From Nitrosomonas eutropha (GTDB lineage: Bacteria; Pseudomonadota; Gammaproteobacteria; Burkholderiales; Nitrosomonadaceae), in contig NZ_FPBL01000004.1 of assembly GCF_900116685.1 (NCBI RefSeq), forward strand, positions 155,975 to 219,974: a stretch of DNA of 64,000 nucleotides. Reading direction: 5' to 3'. The first letter of the stretch is position 1, and each line of letters begins with the position of its first letter. Both the position numbers and the translations under genes were made by a program. Positions 43,901-52,291 of the stretch are shown here, in pieces. Under the pieces are notes generated by a model that was not told where the DNA came from, did no database searches, and saw only the letters and a list, made by a program, of their open reading frames with translations.

Positions 43901-44560
43901 GGGCTTGGTGGGGAAATCGCCGCCCTCGGGCTGGTCAATCTAGCCGCGCTGCAGGAGCTGGACGCATTGAAATCGCGCCGGACGCATCTCGAAGAACAAT
44001 CATTGGATTTACGGGAGGCCATTGACACACTGGAGCAGGCGATTCGGCAGATAGACCGTGAAACTCGGCAGCGTTTGCAGGAGACCTTTAATCAGGTCAA
44101 CCACAATCTTGGTGAATTGTTTGCTTCCATTTTCGGGGGGGGGACTGCGGAACTGGTGCTGAGCGGCGGAGATATTCTGGATGCGGGTGTGCAGCTGAAT
44201 GCGCATCCACCGGGCAAACGTAACAGTTCCATTCAATTGCTTTCTGGTGGTGAAAAAGCCTTGACGGCGCTGGCGTTAGTGTTTTCGCTGTTCAAATTGA
44301 ATCCCGCACCATTTTGCCTGCTGGATGAAGTGGATGCCCCGCTGGATGACAGCAACGCGGGACGTTTTTGCGAGCTGGTCAAGCGTATGTCCGATGAAAC
44401 CCAATTCCTCTTCATCAGCCATAACAAGATCGCTATGCAGATGGCGCAGCAGCTGATCGGCGTCACCATGCGCGAGCAGGGCGTTTCGCGAGTGGTGACA
44501 GTGGATGTCGGCAAGGTGATGGCAGATGCGGTGGACTCTGGATCAGAAGAGCCTGCATAA
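41000..44560 (+). CDS. smc: chromosome segregation protein SMC
   Basis: This 1186-residue condensin ATPase starts at a TTG (41000), which gives the canonical [18 protein letters not shown]. Walker A is [20 protein letters not shown]. Two long coiled coils flank a hinge at about residues 520-660. The C-terminal half has the signature [16 protein letters not shown] and Walker B [13 protein letters not shown]. The conserved GGGTAEL segment is encoded by a run of nine G (44135-44143). scpA/scpB are not in the window. zipA, often the next gene in betaproteobacteria, is displaced to 58.3 kb by the exopolysaccharide locus. Confidence 0.97.
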   Translation: [1186 protein letters not shown]

Positions 44561-44629
44561 ATCGCGTGCTGCTTGCTGCGAAGGAAACCTAATCAGGCTT
44601 GGCTCTATATCTGCAAGGAAGTACGCAGA

Positions 44630-46186
44630 TTATGAATTTTCTTTATTGAGCTGATTGTTGGTAGAATTTTGTTCGGCGATTGAGTCCTGATCATATATGG
44701 CTTCGAATATCAATAATTTCTGATTGTCTTTTCGCCGATCCGTCGTACGTCGATTTCCTGAATAATCGCTTTGCTCCTGTTTCCTTCTGTCATTTTGTGG
44801 ATTACGTTTCACGAAAGGGCGCAACTGAACACCACAGTGCTTATTGATACGTTCTTGTGCTGAAGCGACGAAGTTTTCGATCTCTCCCTTTGTCATGCTG
44901 ATATTCGCATCCAGTAACCGCATATTGACCACTACGGCATATTGATTTTTTTCATCGTGAGCGGATGTTTTGTTTTTAACCACGTGTATCAGTGAATCCA
45001 GGCTGGGGCGCAGCTCTTTTGAAATCATGCGAACCAGATTTTCTGCTTCTTCCGGAGTATAGCTGCCCAGGAAGAAACCGTGATTTTGTGTTGGAACGAG
45101 CCCCAAAAATGTATGAAGATGGCGTAAAGCCGTGATCAGAGACCAGGGATGGAGAGACAGATAGAAATAGCCGAAAAAGAACAGTAAAAACCCTGCGAGC
45201 ATTACAAGTTCGGGCATTCCCAGATACAGGCCGGTAAGTCCCACTATACCAAATAGTAAATGTACGGAGATAATCGCAAATACCACGTCATTAATACGGT
45301 AACCAGCATTGAGCAGGATATGGTGTAAGTGGTTATGGTCTGGTTCAAATGGCGATTTATGCTGCCAGATTCGGCGCAGCATGATGCTGATGGCATCCAT
45401 CAGGGGAATGGAGAACAGCCAGAGTGCAGTAACCGGTGTCATGGCACGGTTGCTACCTTGAGAAAGATCGATCAGAAGCCAAGCGATCAGAAATCCCAAC
45501 AGTGTGCTGCCGTTGTCACCAAGAAACACCTTTGCACGGGGTTGCAGAGGATAGCGGAGGTTGAAAAACAGGAAACTCGTAGTACCGCCAGCAAGTGCAG
45601 TTATGATCATGAGGTTGGGCTGATTGTCGGCAACAAGTGCCACTGTACCAAGCAATATCAGGCTCATTAATGACAGGGATCCGGATAGCCCATCGATTCC
45701 ATCGATCATGTTGAGTGCATTAATGCCGCCGACAGTGGCAAAGAGTGTAAAAGGGATAGCAAAAGCCGCCAGTGCGAGTGTTTCATCAGGTAATAAATTG
45801 CCAAGATCGGCCAGAACAACCTTGCTTACCAGTGTCATGATCAGTACGACGATGGCTTGTACGACCAGGCGTATTTTGTAATGAAGCTGAAGAATGTCAT
45901 CAGCAAAGCCCATGACAAAAATGATAGTGGAACTGATCCCCAGCCCCAGCCACTTCTCAGATTGTTCCGGATGGTAGCCGGCTAGAAAACAGAGCGCTGT
46001 GAGCAGTGCAACGAAGATTCCGGTGCCTCCTGTAAAAGGCGTAAGGTATCTGTGCTGTTTGTGCTGTCCAGGGCGATCCAGAATGCCGCAAGCATGTGCA
46101 AGGGGAATCGCCAGTCGGATGGTAAGTCCGGCCAGTATCATGCTGACGACAAATAGTGTAGGCAGTTCGGAAAGATCAAGCTTCAT
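44630..46186 (-). CDS. WecA/MraY-type undecaprenyl-phosphate glycosyl-1-phosphate transferase with extra C-terminal domain
   Basis: This 518-residue protein has about 350 residues with ten or eleven membrane helices. The family motifs are MGFADDILQLHYKIR, NALNMIDGIDGLSGS, VFLGDNGSTLLGF, and the HHILL/HLHH segment in PDHNHLHHILLNAGYR. It should transfer a sugar-1-phosphate (often GlcNAc-1-P) to undecaprenyl phosphate and start the polymer. The remaining 160 residues form a cytoplasmic extension that ordinary WecA lacks. That extension has repeated basic segments (NDRRKQEQ, NRRTTDRRK). The gene is convergent with smc and last in the leftward arm of the polysaccharide locus. Confidence 0.85.
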   Translation of the reverse strand: MKLDLSELPTLFVVSMILAGLTIRLAIPLAHACGILDRPGQHKQHRYLTPFTGGTGIFVALLTALCFLAGYHPEQSEKWLGLGISSTIIFVMGFADDILQLHYKIRLVVQAIVVLIMTLVSKVVLADLGNLLPDETLALAAFAIPFTLFATVGGINALNMIDGIDGLSGSLSLMSLILLGTVALVADNQPNLMIITALAGGTTSFLFFNLRYPLQPRAKVFLGDNGSTLLGFLIAWLLIDLSQGSNRAMTPVTALWLFSIPLMDAISIMLRRIWQHKSPFEPDHNHLHHILLNAGYRINDVVFAIISVHLLFGIVGLTGLYLGMPELVMLAGFLLFFFGYFYLSLHPWSLITALRHLHTFLGLVPTQNHGFFLGSYTPEEAENLVRMISKELRPSLDSLIHVVKNKTSAHDEKNQYAVVVNMRLLDANISMTKGEIENFVASAQERINKHCGVQLRPFVKRNPQNDRRKQEQSDYSGNRRTTDRRKDNQKLLIFEAIYDQDSIAEQNSTNNQLNKENS

Positions 46187-46296
46187 TGGCTTACCTCATA
46201 TCTGTGAAAAATTGTGGAAAACTATCAAGAAACTGTCATGGCCGGTTTGCATGGAAAAATTTTCGGGGTACAGAAAGAAGAGGGAGGCAGCCTCGT

Positions 46297-48552
46297 TCAT
46301 CGTTTTTTGCTCCGGTAGGCATACTGGTATACATACTGGCCATATCCATGACGTGATGAGGTTTCGGGGATGCCATTAAATATGGTGCCTTTCAGATTTA
46401 CGCCTGCCTGCACCAGTTTCTTCACGCTTTGTTCAAGTTCACGTATCGGGTGAACTCCAGCCTTGACGACCATCAGTGTCACGCTCGCTAGACGACCGAT
46501 GATGGCGGCATCAGTGGCAGCCAGGATCGGCGGTGAATCGATGATGATCAGATCGTACTGTTTGCTGACGGTCTCCAGCAGTTGCTCGAACCGTTCATGC
46601 AGTAATAATTCTGATGGGTTGGGCGGGATCTCACCGGTTGAAATGAAATCGATATTCGCTTGTGAGATCGGTTTGATTGTATTGGTCAGATCAGATGATT
46701 GACTGATTAATTCAGAGAGACCGTTTTCTCTTGCCAGGCGGAAGGATTTGTTGATAGCACCCCTGCGCAGATCCCCATCAATCAGCAGTATTTTTTTACC
46801 TGCATCTGCCATAACAATAGCAAGATTTGTTGAAACAAATGTTTTTCCGACCCCGGGGCTTGGTCCGGTGATCATGATGATGTTATTGCGTGCTTCCAGG
46901 AATGCAAAGTGTAGGGTCGTGCGCAAACTGCGCAGACTTTCCACCGCGAGATCTTCCTTATTCTCCAATGCCAGAAGAACCGGAGGATGGTTGCCCGGTA
47001 CTGGCTCATTCTTCAGTTGTTTTTCAATCAGTTTCTGATATTTGCTGTGCTGGATCGTGGCATAGACAGGTACGTTCAGGGATTTTTCAATCATGTCCGG
47101 ATCTTTTACGCCACAGCTGAGTGATCTGCGGGCAAAGGCCGTTACAGTTCCCAGCATCAACCCTGCCATCAATGCAATACCCATGATCATTGTTTTTTTA
47201 GGTTTGATTGGTTGATCGGGCAACATGGCGTAATCGACTATTCGTACATTGCCTACTGCACCTGCTTTTGCTACGCGGATGGTTTGAGCATGATTCAGCA
47301 ATGTGGTGTAGAGCCCGGCGTTGACATCGACATCTCTGGATAATCGCAGAATGATTTGCTGGGTTTCCGGCAATATGCCGATTTTCCTGTCGAAAGCATT
47401 GATCTGGGCTTGCAATCTACTGATCTGTTTGTCGATCGCGATAATACTGGGATGGGATTCCGTGAATTTCTGGCGCAACTCGTCCCGTTTTTGTTGCAGG
47501 AGCGTAATCTGGGTATTCAGCTCGACTGTGCCCGTCAGGATGTTTTGGGTTTCAAGGTCGAGGTTGATTGAACCTTTACGGATTCTGTAATCGTTGAGTG
47601 CACTGGTTGCGGTTTCCAGCTGCTCCTTGAGTGTGGGCAGTTGTTTTTCCAGGAACTCAAGTGTCTTCTGGGATTCTGTCGATTTCTGTTCAACGTTCTG
47701 CTGGAGATAGGTGTTGGCAATCTCATTGACGATTCGAACAGCCCCTGTCCGATCGTTCGACTCGATTGTCAATTCAAGAATGCCGGTTCCTTTGCCGATT
47801 TCTGCAATGAAGAGAGCTTTCTTTAATATCCGGAGCGCTTCACTCTCGGAACGGCGAATCAGGGTAAAGGAAGTATTTGGGCGAGATCGCAACTCAGTGA
47901 CAAATATCCTGACCGGTTGCAGATAACCTTCCGGTTGCCTGACGGCCAGTTTGCCAACTTCCCCTTCAAGGACGACCTCATCCCGATAGACAAGCCTGAA
48001 CCGGTTCTCGCCGGTAGCCTGCAAATTTATTTCTTCATTTTTCCAGTTGTCGGGCACTTCAAAGGTATCCACCTGGATAATCTCACCCCCCCAGGCATAT
48101 TGCGACAGTCCGAATAATGGGTCTGACAGGGTCTCGCCTCCACTGAACCGTTGAAGCCATCTGGCTGCTGCATTTCCTATCAGGGGGAAAAATCTGGGAG
48201 TGGCAATGATGTCGAGATGAAGATTACTGATCGTTTTTCCCAGAATCATCCTGGATTTAATCAGCTCTATTTCAGCTTGTACCGGTGTCTTTGTTTCAAA
48301 GAAATTTGACAGCGAATCCAGCTGATCTGCCATGGATTGACCGTTTTCCTTAATCTGCAGCAGGCTGTCTGCTTTATAGATCGGCCTGCCCAGGAATGCT
48401 ATGGTGGCGCCGATGACACAAGTGATAAACGTGATGATTATGATCAGTTTTTTGTTATCAATCAGCACGCCCAGCAGTTGACTCAGGTCAATTTCGTCAT
48501 TTTTCTGGTCAGATAAATGATCTATTCGGTTTCTTGATAAATCGGATGGCAT
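46297..48552 (-). CDS. wzc: polysaccharide co-polymerase with bacterial tyrosine kinase (Wzc type)
   Basis: This roughly 751-residue protein has two membrane helices (about residues 30-50 and 465-485) around a Wzz-like periplasmic domain with coiled coils. The cytoplasmic BY-kinase domain contains Walker A GPSPGVGKTFVSTNLA, Walker A' LLIDGDLRRG and Walker B DLIIIDSPPI. The C-terminus is Tyr-rich (GYGQYVYQYAYRSKKR), the autophosphorylation cluster. It controls chain length and export with Wza. The ATG at 48552 gives the family-like N-terminus; a GTG at 48657 would add 35 unrelated residues. No clear ribosome binding site was seen for either. Confidence 0.9.
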   Translation of the reverse strand: MPSDLSRNRIDHLSDQKNDEIDLSQLLGVLIDNKKLIIIITFITCVIGATIAFLGRPIYKADSLLQIKENGQSMADQLDSLSNFFETKTPVQAEIELIKSRMILGKTISNLHLDIIATPRFFPLIGNAAARWLQRFSGGETLSDPLFGLSQYAWGGEIIQVDTFEVPDNWKNEEINLQATGENRFRLVYRDEVVLEGEVGKLAVRQPEGYLQPVRIFVTELRSRPNTSFTLIRRSESEALRILKKALFIAEIGKGTGILELTIESNDRTGAVRIVNEIANTYLQQNVEQKSTESQKTLEFLEKQLPTLKEQLETATSALNDYRIRKGSINLDLETQNILTGTVELNTQITLLQQKRDELRQKFTESHPSIIAIDKQISRLQAQINAFDRKIGILPETQQIILRLSRDVDVNAGLYTTLLNHAQTIRVAKAGAVGNVRIVDYAMLPDQPIKPKKTMIMGIALMAGLMLGTVTAFARRSLSCGVKDPDMIEKSLNVPVYATIQHSKYQKLIEKQLKNEPVPGNHPPVLLALENKEDLAVESLRSLRTTLHFAFLEARNNIIMITGPSPGVGKTFVSTNLAIVMADAGKKILLIDGDLRRGAINKSFRLARENGLSELISQSSDLTNTIKPISQANIDFISTGEIPPNPSELLLHERFEQLLETVSKQYDLIIIDSPPILAATDAAIIGRLASVTLMVVKAGVHPIRELEQSVKKLVQAGVNLKGTIFNGIPETSSRHGYGQYVYQYAYRSKKR

Positions 48553-48689
48553 ATTAGATAGCAGATAGGTTATAAGATCCGGATAGCTGGTTTCTGTTGC
48601 AGTGATGATATGGTTGCAGCTGTGTTTCTGTTTTGTATGTCTTTGCACTGCCGCCACGCAACAGTGTCGTGATGTGGGTATGCAGAGGA

Positions 48690-49907
48690 TTAATGTCCCA
48701 GAAAGGGCTGAACCCTCAGCGCACCATCGAATGAATTCAGCAGGTTGATCGTCGGTTGGATCTGTCCGATGATCTGGTTCCAGCGTATTCCTTCAGCCCG
48801 ATCGACATAAATGACATCCCGCGGCTGCAGTGGGAAGCGATCAGCCAGGAGCAGGGCATCAGGCGATTTTGCGTCCAGATGGTATATCTCTGGTTTGCCC
48901 AGGCCACCACGGAAAACAAAAATTCTTGCAGGATCCGAGGTTTCCTGATTAAAACCACCGGCTTCACTCAGTGCCTCAGTCAAAGTCATGCGAGCCTTGT
49001 TCATTACCAGGCTGCGTGACCGACCTGTGGCCCCACCCGCGACAAAATGATTGGTTTCTCCCAGGACGAAAACCTTATTCAGTGAGCTGTCCGGTACATT
49101 CAACACATCCCCGTGCCGGAGCAATACATTTTGTGTAATATCTCCTCCTTCATAGAGGCTGAGCAGATTGATGCTGTAGGTTTTGTCATTCCGGGTCAGG
49201 ATAATATTGCGCAAATCTGCGTCAGAACTTACCCCTCCTGCATTGTTGATAGCCTCCAGTACGGTGAGGGGAATATCACGGACTAGCTGAACGCCAGGAT
49301 TGGCCACTTCTCCCACTATATAAACCCGCTGGCTGCGGTAGGCTGCTACCCGCACATCGAGCTGAACAAACTCGATGTATTTCGACAGTTTCCGGGTCAG
49401 TTCTTCGCGGATTTCCTCTACTGTTCTTCCAGCCGCCTGTACGACGCCCACGTAGGGATAAAAGAATGTGCCATCTTCACCAACGACATTTCCTGCAGCC
49501 TCGGCAGAGCGGAATTCACCAGCCGGGATAGTGAGTTCAGGATGATCCCAGACAGTAATATTGAGGATATCCCTCGGACCCACTCGGTATTGCATGTAGG
49601 GCTCATTTTTCATGGGGACACCTTTGATGGTGTTGGAGCCGATGCGGTAATCGAAGTAATGATTGGCAACGTTATCGGGAGCGAGGCTGAAGTTTTTGTA
49701 ATTTTTCTCGAGTTCGACAATCAGTTCGGCATTGATCATTTGAATATTGAGCTTTTTCAGGGTGGCTTCATCATTCTCCCGGGTTGGCATTTCTGTACTG
49801 GATTGCCGGGAAAACGGACTCATGTGCTGTCCGGGAATAATGGAGCAGGCAGCAAGTTGATACAGAGCCAAAAGAGTGATGCACCGTTTTGTGAATGGTG
49901 TGTTCAT
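48690..49907 (-). CDS. wza: outer membrane polysaccharide export lipoprotein (Wza type)
   Basis: This 405-residue protein has a lipoprotein signal with lipobox LAAC (Cys near residue 21). The polysaccharide export domain begins YRVGPRDILNITVWDHPEL. SLBB-type repeats follow (RVYIVGEVANPGVQLVRD, VFVLGETNHFVAGG). The C-terminal part has the usual amphipathic helix region. It forms the octameric outer membrane channel with Wzc. It is upstream of wzc and downstream of the phosphatase gene, the usual wzb-wza-wzc set. Confidence 0.92.
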   Translation of the reverse strand: MNTPFTKRCITLLALYQLAACSIIPGQHMSPFSRQSSTEMPTRENDEATLKKLNIQMINAELIVELEKNYKNFSLAPDNVANHYFDYRIGSNTIKGVPMKNEPYMQYRVGPRDILNITVWDHPELTIPAGEFRSAEAAGNVVGEDGTFFYPYVGVVQAAGRTVEEIREELTRKLSKYIEFVQLDVRVAAYRSQRVYIVGEVANPGVQLVRDIPLTVLEAINNAGGVSSDADLRNIILTRNDKTYSINLLSLYEGGDITQNVLLRHGDVLNVPDSSLNKVFVLGETNHFVAGGATGRSRSLVMNKARMTLTEALSEAGGFNQETSDPARIFVFRGGLGKPEIYHLDAKSPDALLLADRFPLQPRDVIYVDRAEGIRWNQIIGQIQPTINLLNSFDGALRVQPFLGH

Positions 49908-50007
49908 GCCTGGATGGGTTTACTGGCCTTTGTCAAGAACACATTGATCCTGGAAATCAAAACATTTACGGGATTAGGTATGGATCGTCGGATAAATGAC
50001 ACGTTAT

Positions 50008-50448
50008 TCATAATTTCATTACCCACCGAGCTGTGCATTGTTCGATGAGCGATAGCGACCGTATGAACTCCGATAAGTCTTTCTGGTAAGGATCACTGAT
50101 ATCGACTTTCTCCCATTCGCCAAGGCGGAAGACTTTGCCTTTTGCGCTGGGAGAGCGCTCTTCAATCGCAGCTTTTTGCCATGTTTCCATAACCAGTATG
50201 ATGTCTGCTTCCCGGATCATGTCACTTGTTAACTGGCGGGCGCGGTGAGTGGAAATATCAATGCCTTTATCTGCCATTAATTGACAGGCTGCAGGATCGG
50301 CTTCATGACCTATTAATGCGCTCAGGCCGGCAGAACTGACAGAACGCTCTATTTTCCCTGCTTTGGTCAGAGCATCTTGCAGAATTCTCTCCGCCATGGG
50401 ACTTCTGCATATATTACCTACGCAAACAATCAATATATTGCTGAACAA
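50008..50448 (-). CDS. wzb: low-molecular-weight protein tyrosine phosphatase (Wzb type)
   Basis: This 146-residue phosphatase has the active-site loop VCVGNICRSPMAERIL (C-x5-R-S). The general-acid Asp lies in DISDPYQKD. It should remove phosphate from the Tyr cluster of the Wzc kinase encoded downstream. It is the first gene of the leftward arm of the locus, followed by wza after 100 bp. Confidence 0.93.
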   Translation of the reverse strand: MFSNILIVCVGNICRSPMAERILQDALTKAGKIERSVSSAGLSALIGHEADPAACQLMADKGIDISTHRARQLTSDMIREADIILVMETWQKAAIEERSPSAKGKVFRLGEWEKVDISDPYQKDLSEFIRSLSLIEQCTARWVMKL

Positions 50449-50837
50449 CCCTGTTTTCCTGTGTTAAATCGAGATTATCAATTCTTGCTAAACCTTTATT
50501 TTTACTGTGTCGGGCGTGTATCGCGGTGCCAGAAGTACAGGGAAAATATGCTGGAGTAGTTCTGCATCAGTGCAAAACGTAATACTGTGTTTTACCACTG
50601 CTCGGTGGGTATTCATAAGCCTGAAAAGAACCTGGTTTGTTACTTTGACTTCTGGCTTAACAGAACAGGTCTGATAGTAGCCTTGGTTTTATCCCAAGTT
50701 TATATTTCTGTGAAGATTTATCCCTGTGATCTGTTTGGGAGTGATTGATTGAAAGTGCTGATCATCGATGCGGCCGGTTTTATTAGATTTATGCTAGCCC
50801 TGCGGTTGCCTGAACGCGACGATACCGTCATTGGCTC
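50449..50837. other. 389-bp divergent region between the two arms of the polysaccharide locus
   Basis: Apart from the epimerase remnant at its right end, no gene is seen. The promoters of both arms must lie here, but no convincing -35/-10 pair was identified. Confidence 0.4.
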
Positions 50838-50844
50838 ATGTTAA
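50749..50844 (+). pseudogene. 31-codon remnant of an NAD-dependent nucleotide-sugar epimerase
   Basis: A TTG at 50749 with GGGAG upstream opens a frame reading KVLIIDAAGFIRFMLALRLP, then ERDDTVIGS, then a stop at 50842-50844. This is the first Rossmann strand-loop-helix-strand of UDP-glucuronate 4-epimerase-like proteins (family form K-x-LVTGAAGFIGxHLxxRLLERGDxVxG). The second Gly of the motif is replaced by Arg and the rest of the gene is missing. The frame overlaps the first 7 bases of the flippase gene. It looks like the left stump of a deleted sugar-nucleotide gene. Confidence 0.75.
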
Positions 50845-52286
50845 TCAGGCACGTTATTGCCTATCTGTTTGCGCGCGGGCTGCCTGGTATTGTCAATTTT
50901 CTGGCGCTGGCAGTTTATACGCGACTGCTTACCAGTGAAGATTTTGGGCGTTATTCCCTGGTAATTGCAGGGGTTGGGCTGGTACATGTTGTGGTTTTCC
51001 AGTGGTTACTGTTGGTGTGTGGCCGTTTTTTACCCACACATATCGATCAGCCACAGACCGTGTTACGTCCTGTTCTGGCTATTTTCCTGTTTTTGTCCGT
51101 CATTTTTGCACTTGCAGCTTATGTGGTCGCATCTGTTTGGGCTGCACCGGAGTGGCATTCTATTATCCCTGTCGCCATTGTTCTGACAATTACCCAGGCG
51201 TGGCACGAACTCAATTTGCGGCTGGCTACTGCCCGGCTTGATCCCGGGCGCTATGGTGTGCTGAGCGCCATAAAGGCTGTGCTGGCCTTGCTGCTGGGGG
51301 CTGTGCTGGCGTGGATGTATCGGAGCGCAAACGCGCCACTCGCCGGATTGATTTTTGGTGCTGTCGTGGCCTGGCTGTTTGTAGGGCGCAATGCCTGGAC
51401 AGGCATATGTCCTCAGTTACCCGCCGGTGGACAACTCAAGGAATTTGGGAGTTACGGATTTCCCCTGGCCATTACTTTTTCACTGGTCTGGATAACTTCC
51501 AGCTCCGACCGTCTGATGATTGCCTGGTTTCTGGGTGAGGCACAAACAGGTATTTATGCTGTAGGTTATGACATGGCACAACAAAGTCTTGGTCTGCTGT
51601 TGACTATAGTCAACACGGCAGCTACGCCTTTGGCCATCAAGGTACTGGAAAAAGAGGGGGTCGAAGCTGCCAGCCGGCAAATGCGCCAGAATGGCGAATT
51701 GATGTTTGCTCTGGCGTTTTCCGGTGCGGCTGGATTGATGGCAATTGAGCCGGTGATGATTGGTTTGTTTGTCGGAGAAGAGTTTAGAGAAGGTGCATCC
51801 ACGATTTTCTTGTGGATTGCGCTGACTGCGGCAGTTATTGGTATCAAGTCCTTTCACTTTGACATTGCGTTCCATTTGACCAGAAAATCAAAATGGCTGT
51901 TGATAACCAGCGGCTTGGCTGCCATTGCAAATTTAGGATTGAATCTGGTGTTTGTACCGTACTTTGGTATCGTTGGTGCTGCCTGGTCTGCATTGCTAGC
52001 TTATTCAGTAGCTGCAGTTAGCAGCGCAGTCATCGGGTTTAAGGTTTTTCCAATGCCTAGGATATTACCGTTACTGCGCTGCGGGATTGTGCCTGCCGTG
52101 GGTATTTACTGGTCGGCATGGTTTTGTATGCAAACGGATATTTCTCCGGTACTCAAAATGATGTTATCCATAGCAGTTGCCGGAGGGGTGGCAGTAATGA
52201 TTTTCCTGATACTGAATATTGCTGAGGTACGTCAGCTTGCAAGCCGGCATGGTTATCGTTTGTTTGAAAATATTTTTAAAAGGTGA
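50838..52286 (+). CDS. polysaccharide flippase (Wzx/MOP superfamily)
   Basis: This 482-residue protein has about 12-14 membrane helices. It opens with VIAYLFARGLPGIVNFLALA and VYTRLLTSEDFGRYSLVIAG, typical of the polysaccharide synthesis MOP family. LLTIVNTAATPLAIKVLEKEG and FGIVGAAWSALLAYSVAAV are also family-like. It should flip lipid-linked repeat units to the periplasm. The ATG at 50838 lies within the epimerase remnant. The next gene starts 5 bp later. Confidence 0.88.
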   Translation: MLIRHVIAYLFARGLPGIVNFLALAVYTRLLTSEDFGRYSLVIAGVGLVHVVVFQWLLLVCGRFLPTHIDQPQTVLRPVLAIFLFLSVIFALAAYVVASVWAAPEWHSIIPVAIVLTITQAWHELNLRLATARLDPGRYGVLSAIKAVLALLLGAVLAWMYRSANAPLAGLIFGAVVAWLFVGRNAWTGICPQLPAGGQLKEFGSYGFPLAITFSLVWITSSSDRLMIAWFLGEAQTGIYAVGYDMAQQSLGLLLTIVNTAATPLAIKVLEKEGVEAASRQMRQNGELMFALAFSGAAGLMAIEPVMIGLFVGEEFREGASTIFLWIALTAAVIGIKSFHFDIAFHLTRKSKWLLITSGLAAIANLGLNLVFVPYFGIVGAAWSALLAYSVAAVSSAVIGFKVFPMPRILPLLRCGIVPAVGIYWSAWFCMQTDISPVLKMMLSIAVAGGVAVMIFLILNIAEVRQLASRHGYRLFENIFKR

Positions 52287-52291
52287 CGGGC

